Made by a program: the position numbers and the translations under genes. The notes under the pieces were generated by a model. That model worked only from the letters and a program-made list of their open reading frames with translations. It was not told where the DNA came from and made no database searches. From Streptomyces sp. NRRL F-525 (GTDB lineage Bacteria; Actinomycetota; Actinomycetes; Streptomycetales; Streptomycetaceae), in assembly GCF_000716605.1 (NCBI RefSeq), contig NZ_JNXE01000022.1, positions 1-64,000 on the forward strand: 64,000 nt of DNA, written 5' to 3'. Each line of letters starts with the position of its first letter. Positions within the stretch are counted from its first letter, which is position 1. Below are positions 25,277 through 33,817 of the stretch, one piece after another.

Positions 25277-26955
25277 CTGAATCCCTGTATGCCGCCAAGC
25301 CCTGGCTCGGGCTGCTGAACGAGGCGCAGAAGGCCCCGATCAGCCCTCCCGACTCTCTCGTGCACGCCTTCCGCGCGGTCGCCGCGGAGCACCCGGACCG
25401 CGCCGCGCTCGCCTACTTCGACGGGCGGCTCAGCTACCGCGAGGTCGACGAGCTGAGCGACTCCGTCGCCGGGTATCTCGCCGACCGCGGCCTGGAGCGC
25501 GGCGACCGGGTGGCGGTCCTGCTGCAGAACTCGCCGCACTTCGTGCTCGCGCTGCTCGGCGCGTGGAAGGCCGGCGCGATCGTCGTCCCGGTCAACCCGA
25601 TGTACAAGTCGGGGGAGGTCACCCATGTCCTGCGGGACGGCGAGGTGACCGCGCTGATCTGCTCCGACCGTGCCTGGGAGTCGTATCTGCGCGAGACGGT
25701 CGCCGCGGTCGCGGAGAGCGGCTCGCCGGTGCCGATCGTGCTCACCGGGTGCGAGTTGGATTTCCAAACCCGCAACGACGCGCGCGTGCTCACCTTCGAG
25801 CGGCTCCCGCAGGCGGAGGACGCCGAGGACCTGGTGGCCGTCGCCCGGCAAGGGAACCCGGCGCCCGAAGGCCGTGACTTCGGTCCGTCGGACATCGCGC
25901 TCATCAGCTACACCTCGGGTACCAGCGGCGCCCCCAAGGGGGCCACCAACACCCACGGCAACATCATGGCCAACGCGGAACGGCAGCGGACGGGGCTGCG
26001 GCTGCCCGAGGCTCCCGTGTACTTCGCGATGGCTCCGCTGTTCCACATCACCGGGATGGTCTGCGAACTCGCCGCGTGCCTCAACAGCGCGGGTCTGCTC
26101 GTCCTCGCGTACCGCTTCGAGTCGGGTGTCGTCCTGGACGCGTTCGCCGAACACCGGCCCGCCTACACCGTCGGCCCCTCGACGGCCTTCATGGCGCTGG
26201 CCGCGCACCCGTCGGTCACACCCGACCACTTCTCGTCCTTCGTGAACATCTCCTCCGGCGGTGCGCCCCTGCCGCCCGCCCTGGTGGAGAAGTTCCGCGC
26301 GGGCTTCGGGCCGTACATCCGCAACGGCTACGGCCTCACCGAGTGCACCGCGCCCTGCGCGTCCGTGCCGCAGGACCTGGAGGCGCCCGTCGACCCGGTC
26401 TCCGGGACGCTGGCCGTCGGCGCGCCGGGGCCGAACACGGTCGTACGGATCGTCGACGACCAGGGCGAGGAGGTGCCCTTCGGGGAGCACGGCGAGATCG
26501 TCGTGCGCGGGCCGCAGGTCGTGCCCGGGTACTGGCGGCGGCCCGAGGCCACCGCCGAGACCTTCCCGGACGGTGAACTGCGTACCGGGGACATCGGGTT
26601 CATGGATCCGCAGGGCTGGCTGTACGTCGTCGACCGCAAGAAGGACATGATCAACGCGTCCGGCTTCAAGGTGTGGCCGCGCGAGGTCGAGGACGTGCTG
26701 TACACCCACCCGGCGGTGCGCGAGGCGGCCGTCGTCGGCGTGCCCGACGGGTATCGCGGCGAGACGGTGAAGGCGTACATCAGTCTCCGTCCGGGCGCCG
26801 AAACCGACCCCGATGAATTCGCCGTGTACTGCAAGGAGAGACTGGCCGCCTACAAATACCCCCGCCAGGTGGAGATCCTGCCCGACCTGCCGAAGACGGC
26901 AAGTGGGAAGATCCTCCGGCGGGAACTGCGTTCCCGGTCGCACGACAGCGAGTGA
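25273..26955 (+). CDS. AMP-forming acyl-CoA synthetase
   Basis: A 560-residue adenylate-forming ligase that makes acyl-CoA from a carboxylate, ATP and CoA. The P-loop SYTSGTSGAPKGA, the NGYGLTECT motif, the hinge LYVVDRKKDMI and the catalytic Lys in KTASGKILRREL are all intact. Length and order fit fatty-acid or aryl CoA ligases. The GTG start overlaps the SDR stop as GTGA, implying translational coupling. The next gene, a TetR, starts the same way at its end. It is the only ligase in this neighbourhood, so it should activate the substrate of the pathway. Confidence 0.94.
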   Translation: MTESLYAAKPWLGLLNEAQKAPISPPDSLVHAFRAVAAEHPDRAALAYFDGRLSYREVDELSDSVAGYLADRGLERGDRVAVLLQNSPHFVLALLGAWKAGAIVVPVNPMYKSGEVTHVLRDGEVTALICSDRAWESYLRETVAAVAESGSPVPIVLTGCELDFQTRNDARVLTFERLPQAEDAEDLVAVARQGNPAPEGRDFGPSDIALISYTSGTSGAPKGATNTHGNIMANAERQRTGLRLPEAPVYFAMAPLFHITGMVCELAACLNSAGLLVLAYRFESGVVLDAFAEHRPAYTVGPSTAFMALAAHPSVTPDHFSSFVNISSGGAPLPPALVEKFRAGFGPYIRNGYGLTECTAPCASVPQDLEAPVDPVSGTLAVGAPGPNTVVRIVDDQGEEVPFGEHGEIVVRGPQVVPGYWRRPEATAETFPDGELRTGDIGFMDPQGWLYVVDRKKDMINASGFKVWPREVEDVLYTHPAVREAAVVGVPDGYRGETVKAYISLRPGAETDPDEFAVYCKERLAAYKYPRQVEILPDLPKTASGKILRRELRSRSHDSE

Positions 26956-27575
26956 ACAGTCAGAAAAGGCAGGTGGCGGCAGTGCCCAGGACGACCGACG
27001 GAGACGGGGCCCCTGTCCCGCAGCGGCTCCTTGCCGCCGCCACCCGACTTTTCGCCGAGCAGGGCTACGACCGCACCTCGGTGCAGGAGATCGTCGAGGC
27101 CGCGGGCGTCACCAAGGGGGCGCTCTACCACTACTTCGGCTCCAAGGACGATCTCCTGCACGAGGTGTACGCGCGCGTGCTGCGCGTCCAGCAGGAGCGC
27201 CTCGAGGTGTTCGCGACCGCCGACGAGCCGATCGAGAAGCGGCTGCGCGCCGCGGCCGCGGACGTCGTCGTGACGACGATCGACAACCTCGACGACGCGT
27301 CGATCTTCTTCCGGTCCATGCACCACCTCAGCCCGGAGAAGAACAAGCAGGTGCGCGCCGAGCGCCGGCGCTACCACGAGCGTTTCCGCGGGCTCGTCGA
27401 GGAGGGCCAGCGCGCGGGCGTCTTCTCCACGGCGACCCCGGCCGACCTCGTCGTGGACTACCACTTCGGTTCGGTCCACCACCTGTCGACCTGGTACCGC
27501 CCTGGTGGCCCGCTCACGCCCCAGGAGGTCGCCGACCACCTGGCGGACCTGCTGATGCGGGCACTGCGGCCGTAG
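26952..27575 (+). CDS. TetR-family regulator in acyl-CoA operon
   Basis: A 207-residue TetR protein whose GTG start overlaps the ligase stop (GTGA). HTH at about residues 22-68 (LLAAATRLFAEQGYDRTS, TKGALYHYFGSKDD). The C-terminal domain contains FFRSMHHLSPEKNKQVRAERRRYHERF, as in actinobacterial KstR2/FadR-type regulators that bind acyl-CoA. An internal GTG at 26982 is an alternative start. As last gene of its operon it probably autoregulates via 24460-24477 and also acts at 33377-33394. Confidence 0.92.
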   Translation: MNSQKRQVAAVPRTTDGDGAPVPQRLLAAATRLFAEQGYDRTSVQEIVEAAGVTKGALYHYFGSKDDLLHEVYARVLRVQQERLEVFATADEPIEKRLRAAAADVVVTTIDNLDDASIFFRSMHHLSPEKNKQVRAERRRYHERFRGLVEEGQRAGVFSTATPADLVVDYHFGSVHHLSTWYRPGGPLTPQEVADHLADLLMRALRP

Positions 27576-27582
27576 TACGCCC

Positions 27583-28278
27583 TCACGCGTCCGGTGGGCG
27601 GGTGAGCCCCGCCTCCCGGGCCCAGGCCGCCGCCTGCGCGCGGTCGGTGACTCCCAGCTTGGCCAGGACCGCCGACATGTGGTTGCTGACCGTCTTCGGG
27701 GACAGGCCCAGGCGGGTGGCCACCGTCGAGTTGGGCTGGCCGTCGGCGATCAGCGCGAGGACGTCCCGTTCGCGCGGGGTGAGCGTCGGGCACGGGTCGG
27801 GGCGGTCCGGGGGTCTGCTCAGGTGTCCGAGCACCCGCCGCGCGACCCCGGGGCCGAAGATGGCCTCGCCGGCGGCCACCGCCCGGATCGCCCGGACGAT
27901 CTCGTCCTGGCCCGCGCCCTTGAGGACATAACCCAGGGCGCCCGCCCGCATCGCGGCGAACACCGAGTCGTCCTCCTCGACCATCGTGAGCATCAGCACG
28001 GCCACCCGGGGCGCCACCCGGCCGATCTCCCGGGTCGCCTCGATGCCGTTGAGATCGGGCATCCGGATGTCCATCACCACCACGTGCGGGCGCAGGGTCA
28101 CCGCCGCCCGCACCGCCTCCCGCCCGCTCGCGGCGACCCCGACCACCCGCACGCGCGGGGTGCCGTCCCGCACCGACTCCAGGAGCGCGGCCAGCCCGGT
28201 ACGGACCACGGGATGGTCGTCGGCGAGGACGACCCGCAGCGTGTCCCCGCCGTCCTCGCCCTCAGGCTCCAGCCCCAT
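27583..28278 (-). CDS. NarL/LuxR-family response regulator
   Basis: A 231-residue two-domain regulator. The receiver has ADDHPVVR, the phospho-acceptor Asp in VVVMDIRMPD and Lys in VLKGAGQDE. The C-terminal HTH is LuxR-type: LTPRERDVLALIADGQPN, TVATRLGLSPKTVSNHMS. ATG 28278 shares its A with the TGA of the upstream kinase gene, so the two are coupled. It converges with the TetR gene, 7 bp apart. An in-frame extension far upstream through the kinase gene is a GC artefact. The target genes are not evident. Confidence 0.95.
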   Translation of the reverse strand: MGLEPEGEDGGDTLRVVLADDHPVVRTGLAALLESVRDGTPRVRVVGVAASGREAVRAAVTLRPHVVVMDIRMPDLNGIEATREIGRVAPRVAVLMLTMVEEDDSVFAAMRAGALGYVLKGAGQDEIVRAIRAVAAGEAIFGPGVARRVLGHLSRPPDRPDPCPTLTPRERDVLALIADGQPNSTVATRLGLSPKTVSNHMSAVLAKLGVTDRAQAAAWAREAGLTRPPDA

Positions 28279-30281
28279 CACATCGCCTCTCCCAACGGCA
28301 GCGTCGCCACCACCCGCCCCTGCCCCGCCACGCACCGGCCGCCCAGCTCCGCCGCGCGCTCCTGCATCGACGTGATGCCCACGCCCGGGGTCCACGCGGT
28401 CTCCTCGTCCACCGGCGAACCGTCGTCGCACACTTCCAGGCGCAGCCCCTCGCCGATCTCGATGCGCAGGTCCACATGGGAGGCCCGCGCGTGCCGCGCC
28501 GCGTTGGTCAGCGCCTCGATCGCGATGCGGTACGCGGCCACCTCTACGGCGGCGGGCAGCGCGGGCAGCCGCTCCGGCGCCCGGACCCGCACCTCGATCG
28601 GGGTGCCGTCCGCCCGCCAGGACAGCCGCACCGCACGCTCGCGCAACGCGCCCAGCAGCCCCAACTGGTCCAGATCCGGCGGCCGTAGACCGTCCACGAG
28701 CCGCCGCACCTCCGCGACCGCGCCGCCGACCTCGGACCGCAGCTCGGTGAGCAGCGCCGCCGCCCGGTCCGGATCGAAGGTCAGCAGATTGCGTACGGCG
28801 TCCGCCTGGAAGGCGGCTCCGGCGAGGGTGGGGCCGAGCCCGTCGTGCAGGTCGCGGCGGATCCGGCGGCGTTCCTCCTCGCGGGCGGCGACGATCCGTT
28901 CGCGGGAGTGCTGGAGTTGGCGGGTGAGGTCGGTGGCGTGTAGTGCGGCGGCCAGGGGGACGGCGAGCAGCTCCAGGACGGCCAAGTCGGGGGTGGCGGG
29001 CTGCTGTTCGCCGGGGCGCAGGCCGATCACCAGCGCGCCGACCGTGCGGCCGTCGTAGTCGAGGGGTATGGCGTGGATACGTTCGCCCGGCTCGCCCCAA
29101 CTGCCGTCCGTCACCCCGGACTTGGACTCCACGCAGACGTACGGCAGCCGCAGTGCCTCGCCGACCGCCTCCGGGACCGCGCCGACGCCGGTGCCGGCCA
29201 GCCGTTCGCCGATGCGGGAGACCGCGCGCACCGGGTCGTGCCGGTCGCCGTACAGGGCGCGGTCGACCATGTGCTGGAGGAGGCGGCGGGCGGGTTCGAA
29301 GGCGGCGGCGAGCGTGACGGCGATCAACGCCGGTCCGAGCAGGGCGGGGTCGGGGTTGAGGAGGGCCTGGACGGAGGTGACGAGGCCGACGTAGGTGATG
29401 GCCACGCCGACCGTGAGGGCGCCGTAGAGCAGGCTCCGGGAGACGACGAGTCGGATGTCGAGGAGCTCCTCGCGGACCACGGCGATCATGATGGCGGTCG
29501 GGAGGAACAGGGTGCAGCAGGACGTGTAGACCGCCGGGAAGCCCATGATCTGCAGGGCCACGCTCACCGCAAGCGGCAGCATTCCCGCGATGAGCCACAG
29601 GAGTCGGCGGCGGTCCTGTTCGCCGCCGCGCCGGTAGCGGACGACCATGACCGTGAACACCGCGGCCAGTACCAGGCAGGCCTTCGCGGTCTCGATGTCG
29701 CGCAGGGCGGGCATCCAGCCGTCCGGTACCGGGAGGTAGGAGGGCTGGGCCGGTGTGCCGCGGAACAGGCCCCAGTCGTCGCGTGCCCAGATCGCGAAGT
29801 CCAGTGGGGAGGAGAGGAGTTGGGCCACCAGGGCCCAGCGCCAGCGGCGGTCGGGCAGGCGGCCGTCGGGGAACAGGAAGAAGACGAGCACGAACGCCGT
29901 GGAGCTGCCGAGGATCCAGGTGTGACGGCCGGCGGTCGTGAGTGCGTGCAGCAACTCCGGTGACCAGCCCAGCCGTAGGCCCTCGACGGCCAGTCCGATC
30001 GACATCCCCGTGAACGCGTGGCCCAGCCCGTACGCGATGAGCAGCCAGCCGATGGGATTGCGCGGCCGGTGCAGCGCGATCACCGTGCCGCAGACCGGGT
30101 AGGCGAGGCCGACCGCGAGGTCGACGACCATGTCGTAGCGGATCACGTCCGCGGTGGAGACCCCGGCCGCCGCCAACGCGACCGCCCCTGCGGCCACTTG
30201 GAGTGCCGCCAGCCCCAGGAGCGCGTATGCCGTCGCCGTGCGTGGCCGGGTGCGCCCGTCGCGGTCGTCCATGCGTCCCAT
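28278..30281 (-). CDS. membrane sensor histidine kinase (HisKA_3)
   Basis: A 667-residue kinase with about eight to nine N-terminal membrane helices (residues 18-330), one containing a CC pair (YTSCCTLFLPT), then a GAF-like region. HisKA_3 carries the phospho-acceptor His in RRDLHDGLGPTLAG and the ATPase N box is EALTNAARHA, with the G box in TPGVGITSMQERA. This is the NarX/DesK-type topology with a multi-pass sensor. Start ATG 30281 or 30272 are both possible. It pairs with the response regulator through a one-base stop/start overlap and diverges from a secreted LGFP-like gene, which could be a target. Confidence 0.92.
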   Translation of the reverse strand: MGRMDDRDGRTRPRTATAYALLGLAALQVAAGAVALAAAGVSTADVIRYDMVVDLAVGLAYPVCGTVIALHRPRNPIGWLLIAYGLGHAFTGMSIGLAVEGLRLGWSPELLHALTTAGRHTWILGSSTAFVLVFFLFPDGRLPDRRWRWALVAQLLSSPLDFAIWARDDWGLFRGTPAQPSYLPVPDGWMPALRDIETAKACLVLAAVFTVMVVRYRRGGEQDRRRLLWLIAGMLPLAVSVALQIMGFPAVYTSCCTLFLPTAIMIAVVREELLDIRLVVSRSLLYGALTVGVAITYVGLVTSVQALLNPDPALLGPALIAVTLAAAFEPARRLLQHMVDRALYGDRHDPVRAVSRIGERLAGTGVGAVPEAVGEALRLPYVCVESKSGVTDGSWGEPGERIHAIPLDYDGRTVGALVIGLRPGEQQPATPDLAVLELLAVPLAAALHATDLTRQLQHSRERIVAAREEERRRIRRDLHDGLGPTLAGAAFQADAVRNLLTFDPDRAAALLTELRSEVGGAVAEVRRLVDGLRPPDLDQLGLLGALRERAVRLSWRADGTPIEVRVRAPERLPALPAAVEVAAYRIAIEALTNAARHARASHVDLRIEIGEGLRLEVCDDGSPVDEETAWTPGVGITSMQERAAELGGRCVAGQGRVVATLPLGEAM

Positions 30282-30458
30282 CGTGGGGGCGCGGCGCCCG
30301 GGTGTCCCGGGAACGCTTCCCGGTCCACCCGGGAGAGGTCCCCGGTGGTGCCCGGGGGCTTCCTCTCAACTCCCGGCCCCGGTCGCCGTGATGCTCGTAG
30401 CAGCGGAACGGCGGTTACATCGCCGGACCGATCGACAGGAACCAACGGGGGAAACACC

Positions 30459-31025
30459 ATGCTGTCAACTAAGCGGCGCCTGACCGGCGTTGTCCTGGGC
30501 TCCCTGCTCGCCCTCGGCGGCACGGCCGCGGTGCCGGCCGCCGCGCAGACACCGGCGCGGGCCGCGTGCGGCATCTCTGTGAACGAGGCCCACATCTACC
30601 AGCGTTGGAGCGCGCTCGGTGGGGCGAGCGGTTGGCTCGGCTGTCCGACCAGCGGCACCAGGGACGTGTACCTGAACGGCGCCTACGCCGGGAAGCGTCA
30701 GTACTTCACCTACGGCACCGCCACCTGGTCGCCGCGCCAGGGCTCGAACATGGTCGTCGCCGCGTGGGAGGACCGCGGCTACGCCTACTTCAACTGGGGC
30801 ACTACCGCCCCGGAGCACCACTACGACTCGTTCCTGGTCCGCTGGACGAGCGCCTCCGACCCCGGGGGCACCCAGCGGGAGTTCGGCGGCGGGACGGCCG
30901 GGCGGATCCGGGTGCTGGAGCGGAACACCGGCGCGTACGTCTTCACCGTCGAGGGCTGCGACATCGGCACCTTCGGCCACACCTGCCGGCAGGGCTGGAC
31001 GCTGAAGGCGAGCACGCCCAACTGA
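30459..31025 (+). CDS. secreted LGFP-like protein
   Basis: A 188-residue exported protein. Residues 1-36 make a Sec signal (KRRLTGVVLGSLLALGG, ending AQTPARA). The body contains IYQRWSALGGASGWLGCPTSG, an LGFP-type repeat core found in actinobacterial cell-wall-associated proteins, followed by an aromatic beta-rich part (AGKRQYFTYGTATWSP, YAYFNWG). Four Cys in the mature part may pair. ATG 30459 is preceded by GGGGGAAA. It diverges from the two-component system across 177 bp and is followed by a strong terminator. LGFP repeats are thought to help anchor proteins to the envelope; function is otherwise unknown. Confidence 0.8.
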   Translation: MLSTKRRLTGVVLGSLLALGGTAAVPAAAQTPARAACGISVNEAHIYQRWSALGGASGWLGCPTSGTRDVYLNGAYAGKRQYFTYGTATWSPRQGSNMVVAAWEDRGYAYFNWGTTAPEHHYDSFLVRWTSASDPGGTQREFGGGTAGRIRVLERNTGAYVFTVEGCDIGTFGHTCRQGWTLKASTPN

Positions 31026-31044
31026 CCGTCACCTCGGGGGAGAT

Positions 31045-31078
31045 GGGCTGGAGGGGGTGCCCGCACCCCTTCCAGCCC
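31045..31078. terminator. bidirectional hairpin terminator
   Basis: A 16-bp stem (GGGCTGGAGGGGGTGC with its complement, one G-T wobble) and a 2-base loop, or 13 bp with a larger loop, between the convergent LGFP-like and acyl-CoA dehydrogenase genes. Confidence 0.75.
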
Positions 31079-31091
31079 CTTCGCCGTGTGC

Positions 31092-32306
31092 CTACAGGTA
31101 CTTCTTCAACTCCCGGCGCGCCAGCGACCGTTGGTGCACCTCGTCCGGGCCGTCGGCCAGCATCAGGGTGCGGGCGCTCGCGTACAGCTCGGCCAGCGGG
31201 AAGTCCTGGCTCACACCGCCCGCGCCGTGCAGCTGGATCGCCTTGTCGAGGATGCCGACGACCGTGCGCGGGGTGGCGATCTTGATGGCCTGGATCTCCG
31301 CGTGGGCGCCCTTGTTGCCTACCGTGTCCATCATCCATGCCGTCTTGAGGACCAGCAGCCGTAGTTGCTCGACCGCCACTCGCGCGTCCGCGATCCAGTT
31401 GTGGACCACGCCCTGTTGGGCCAGCGCCTTGCCGAACGCCACGCGGGAGACGGCGCGTTGGCACATCAGCTCGATCGCGCGCTCGGCCATGCCGATCAGC
31501 CGCATGCAGTGGTGAATACGGCCGGGGCCGAGCCGTGCCTGGGCGATGGCGAAGCCGCCGCCCTCCTCGCCGATCAGGTTCGTCGCCGGCACGCGCGCGT
31601 GGTCGAAGACGACCTCGGCGTGGCCGCCGTGCGAGTGGTCCTCGTAGCCGAAGACCTGCATCGCGCGCTTGACCGTGACGCCGGGGGTGTCCCGGGGGAC
31701 CAGGATCATGGACTGCTGGCGGCGGATGTCCGCGCCGTCCGGGTCCGTCTTGCCCATCACGATGAAGATCTTGCAGTCCGGGTTCATCGCGCCGGAGATG
31801 TACCACTTGCGGCCCGTGATGACGTAGTCGTCGCCGTCCCGCTCGATGAGTGTCGTGATGTTCGTGGCGTCGGACGAGGCCACTTCCGGTTCCGTCATCG
31901 CGAATGCCGAGCGGATCTCACCTGCGAGCAGTGGCTCCAGCCATTGTTTCTTCTGCTGCTCGTCGCCGAACTGGTGGAGCACCTCCATGTTGCCGGTGTC
32001 CGGGGCCGCGCAGTTCAGCGCGGTGGGCGCCAAGTGCGGGGAGCGGCCGGTGATTTCGGCCAGCGGGGCGTACTGGAGGTTCGTGAGGCCGGCGCCGTAC
32101 TCGGAGTCGGGGAGGAAGAGGTTCCACAGGCCCTGCCTGCGGGCTTCTGCCTTCAACTCCCCTACGACTGCAGGGGTGTCCCAGGGTGAGGCGAGCTGGG
32201 CGCGCTGTTCCTCGGCCACGGGCTCGGCCGGGTAGACGTACTCGTCCATGAAGGCCAGGAGCTTGGCGCGCAGGTCCTCGGTGTGTGCGTCGTACGCGAA
32301 GTCCAT
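31092..32306 (-). CDS. acyl-CoA dehydrogenase of the ACAD10/11 type
   Basis: A 404-residue acyl-CoA dehydrogenase. Core motifs include FAMTEPEVASSDATN, GRKWYISGAMNPDCK, DHSHGGHAEVVF and HGAGGVSQDFPLAELY. The C-terminus has DGPDEVH at about residues 385-391 in place of the YEGT catalytic-Glu block of ordinary members, as in ACAD10/11 and their bacterial relatives. It follows the phosphotransferase gene with a 6-bp gap, recalling the fused APH-ACAD architecture of human ACAD10/11. Those proteins act in 4-hydroxy-fatty-acid breakdown. The bacterial LvaC is a comparable partner of LvaA. The enzyme is cytoplasmic and uses FAD. Confidence 0.92.
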   Translation of the reverse strand: MDFAYDAHTEDLRAKLLAFMDEYVYPAEPVAEEQRAQLASPWDTPAVVGELKAEARRQGLWNLFLPDSEYGAGLTNLQYAPLAEITGRSPHLAPTALNCAAPDTGNMEVLHQFGDEQQKKQWLEPLLAGEIRSAFAMTEPEVASSDATNITTLIERDGDDYVITGRKWYISGAMNPDCKIFIVMGKTDPDGADIRRQQSMILVPRDTPGVTVKRAMQVFGYEDHSHGGHAEVVFDHARVPATNLIGEEGGGFAIAQARLGPGRIHHCMRLIGMAERAIELMCQRAVSRVAFGKALAQQGVVHNWIADARVAVEQLRLLVLKTAWMMDTVGNKGAHAEIQAIKIATPRTVVGILDKAIQLHGAGGVSQDFPLAELYASARTLMLADGPDEVHQRSLARRELKKYL

Positions 32307-32312
32307 GGTGGA

Positions 32313-33335
32313 TCAGCCCTCCTGAAGGGTGGTCAGGCCGTGCTCGATGAAGACGGGAACCAGCTCGCCGATGCGGTCGAAGCCGCGGCCGACCGTCTGG
32401 CCCAGGGTGTAGCGGTAGTGGATGCCCTCCAGGATCACGGCGAGCTTGAACCACGCGAACGCCGTGTACCAGGCGACCGATGAGACGTCGCGGCCCGAGC
32501 GGGTGGCGTAGCGCTCGATCAGCTCGGCCGGTGTGGGGTGGCCGGGGGCCGAAGCCGTGGTGGAAATGGGGGAGTTGGGGAGGTCCAGCGGGATGCTGTA
32601 CATCACCAGGAGGCCCAGGTCGGTGAGCGGGTCGCCGAGGGTGGACATCTCCCAGTCGAGGATCGCCTTGATCTTGTCGTCCTCGCCGATCAGGACGTTG
32701 TCGAGGCGGTAGTCGCCGTGTACGACCGCGGGTGCGGGGGAGGTGGGGAGGCGGTGGCCGAGGGCCGCGTGCAACTCCTCTACGCCAGCGAGGTCACGGT
32801 TGCGGGAGGCGTCCAACTGCTTGCCCCAGCGGCGGAGTTGGCGGTCCAGGAAGCCCTCGGGGCGGCCGAAGTCCGCGAGGCCGACCTCGGCGGGGTCCAC
32901 CGCGTGCAACTCGACCAGGGTGTCGACCAGTTCGAGCACCGCGCCCCGGGTGCGGTCGGGGCCCAGCGGGGCGAGGTCGTCCGCCGTGCGGTACGGGGTG
33001 CCCTCCACGAACTCCATGACGTAGAACGGGGCTCCGAGCACCTCGTCGTCCTCGCAGAGGAGGATGGGTCTCGGTACCGGCACGTTCGTCGGGTGCAGGG
33101 CGCTGATCACCCGGTGCTCGCGCTTCATGTCGTGCGCGGTGGCCAGGACGTGGCCGAGCGGGGGGCGTCGTACGACCCACTTCGCGGTGCCGTCGGTGAC
33201 CGCGTAGGTGAGGTTCGACCGTCCGCCCTCGATCAGCCGGCCGGACAGGGCGCCGGTCACCAGGCCGGGCTGCTCGCGGTCGAGCAGGCCGCGCAGCCGG
33301 TCGAGATCGAGTCCGGGCGGGTGGTCGGGGCTCAT
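32313..33335 (-). CDS. APH-type phosphotransferase, candidate hydroxyacyl-CoA kinase
   Basis: A 340-residue aminoglycoside-phosphotransferase-fold kinase. The glycine-rich loop GGRSNLTYAV, catalytic VHGDYRLDNVL (about residue 203) and metal-binding ILDWEMSTLGDPLTDLG are intact. This sequence type is the N-terminal half of eukaryotic ACAD10/11 and resembles LvaA of Pseudomonas putida, which phosphorylates 4-hydroxyacyl-CoA. It is therefore unlikely to be a drug-resistance enzyme. ATG 33335 lies 42 bp downstream of a TetR-type palindrome and the gene heads an operon with an acyl-CoA dehydrogenase. Confidence 0.9.
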   Translation of the reverse strand: MSPDHPPGLDLDRLRGLLDREQPGLVTGALSGRLIEGGRSNLTYAVTDGTAKWVVRRPPLGHVLATAHDMKREHRVISALHPTNVPVPRPILLCEDDEVLGAPFYVMEFVEGTPYRTADDLAPLGPDRTRGAVLELVDTLVELHAVDPAEVGLADFGRPEGFLDRQLRRWGKQLDASRNRDLAGVEELHAALGHRLPTSPAPAVVHGDYRLDNVLIGEDDKIKAILDWEMSTLGDPLTDLGLLVMYSIPLDLPNSPISTTASAPGHPTPAELIERYATRSGRDVSSVAWYTAFAWFKLAVILEGIHYRYTLGQTVGRGFDRIGELVPVFIEHGLTTLQEG

Positions 33336-33376
33336 ACATCACTCCTACGAACGGGAGGAACTGGTCTCCACCCATC

Positions 33377-33394
33377 ATGCCGACCGGTCGGTAT
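33377..33394. promoter_or_regulatory. TetR-type operator upstream of phosphotransferase-ACAD operon
   Basis: ATGCCGACCGGTCGGTAT is an 18-bp palindrome with one mismatched pair, 42 bp before the phosphotransferase start. The reverse complement shares ATACCGACCGGT with the site at 24460-24477. Confidence 0.75.
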
Positions 33395-33447
33395 GTCGTC
33401 CAGTGGGTGAGCGGGATGCGAAACGTGATCGGGGCCACGATAAGCCG

Positions 33448-33479
33448 ACAGCTCCCCGCGCCGGGCGGCGGGGAGCTGT
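33448..33479 (-). terminator. hairpin terminator after His-rich gene
   Basis: ACAGCTCCCCGC and its exact complement form a 12-bp stem with an 8-base loop, 42 bp beyond the stop of the His-rich gene on the minus strand. Confidence 0.7.
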
Positions 33480-33520
33480 GCGTCGGTGGTTCCGGGGTGT
33501 TTCCCGTTGCGGATGTCTGC

Positions 33521-33817
33521 TCAGTGGTCGTCCCAGTGGCCGTCGTGCAGGGCGTGCCGGTGGCCGTCGTGGACGTAGTCGACGTGGTCGCCGTGCAGGA
33601 CGCTCTCGTGGCCGCAGTCCTGGCCGTGCTGGTGCGCGTGCTCCTGGTGGGCTACGTGGCCGCCGGGCTCGCACTCGTCCCAGTGGCCGCCGTGCTCGCG
33701 GTGCAGGTGGCCGTCGTGGGCGTAGTCGACGTGGTCCTCGTGCGGAACCGCGGGGTGGCCGCAGTCCGGGCCGTGCGTGTGGGTGTGGGAGGCGTGCTCC
33801 AGGTGGAGGGTGGTCAT
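33521..33817 (-). CDS. histidine-rich putative metal-binding protein, internal duplication
   Basis: A 98-residue protein with 27 His and 3 Cys. Two homologous units of about 34 residues (15-48 and 64-97) share CGH, then HVDY, HDGH, H and GHWD. The start ATG 33817 has GAAGGTGAG upstream. There is no signal peptide or membrane helix, so it is likely cytoplasmic and could buffer Ni, Zn or Co. Similar DGHxH units occur in Streptomyces proteins loosely labelled as zinc transporter components, but this one has no transporter domain. No Zur-type palindrome was found upstream. It is single-gene, between a hairpin and the 111-bp palindromic element. Confidence 0.8.
   Translation of the reverse strand: MTTLHLEHASHTHTHGPDCGHPAVPHEDHVDYAHDGHLHREHGGHWDECEPGGHVAHQEHAHQHGQDCGHESVLHGDHVDYVHDGHRHALHDGHWDDH

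Noticed and set aside
28279..30369. Extension of the response regulator frame upstream through the kinase gene
   Set aside because: The receiver domain begins at ADDHPVVR soon after ATG 28278, and the extension is a shadow of the kinase gene.
32313..33335. Aminoglycoside resistance gene
   Set aside because: The kinase fold is shared, but sequence type and the operon with an acyl-CoA dehydrogenase fit the ACAD10/11/LvaA group.
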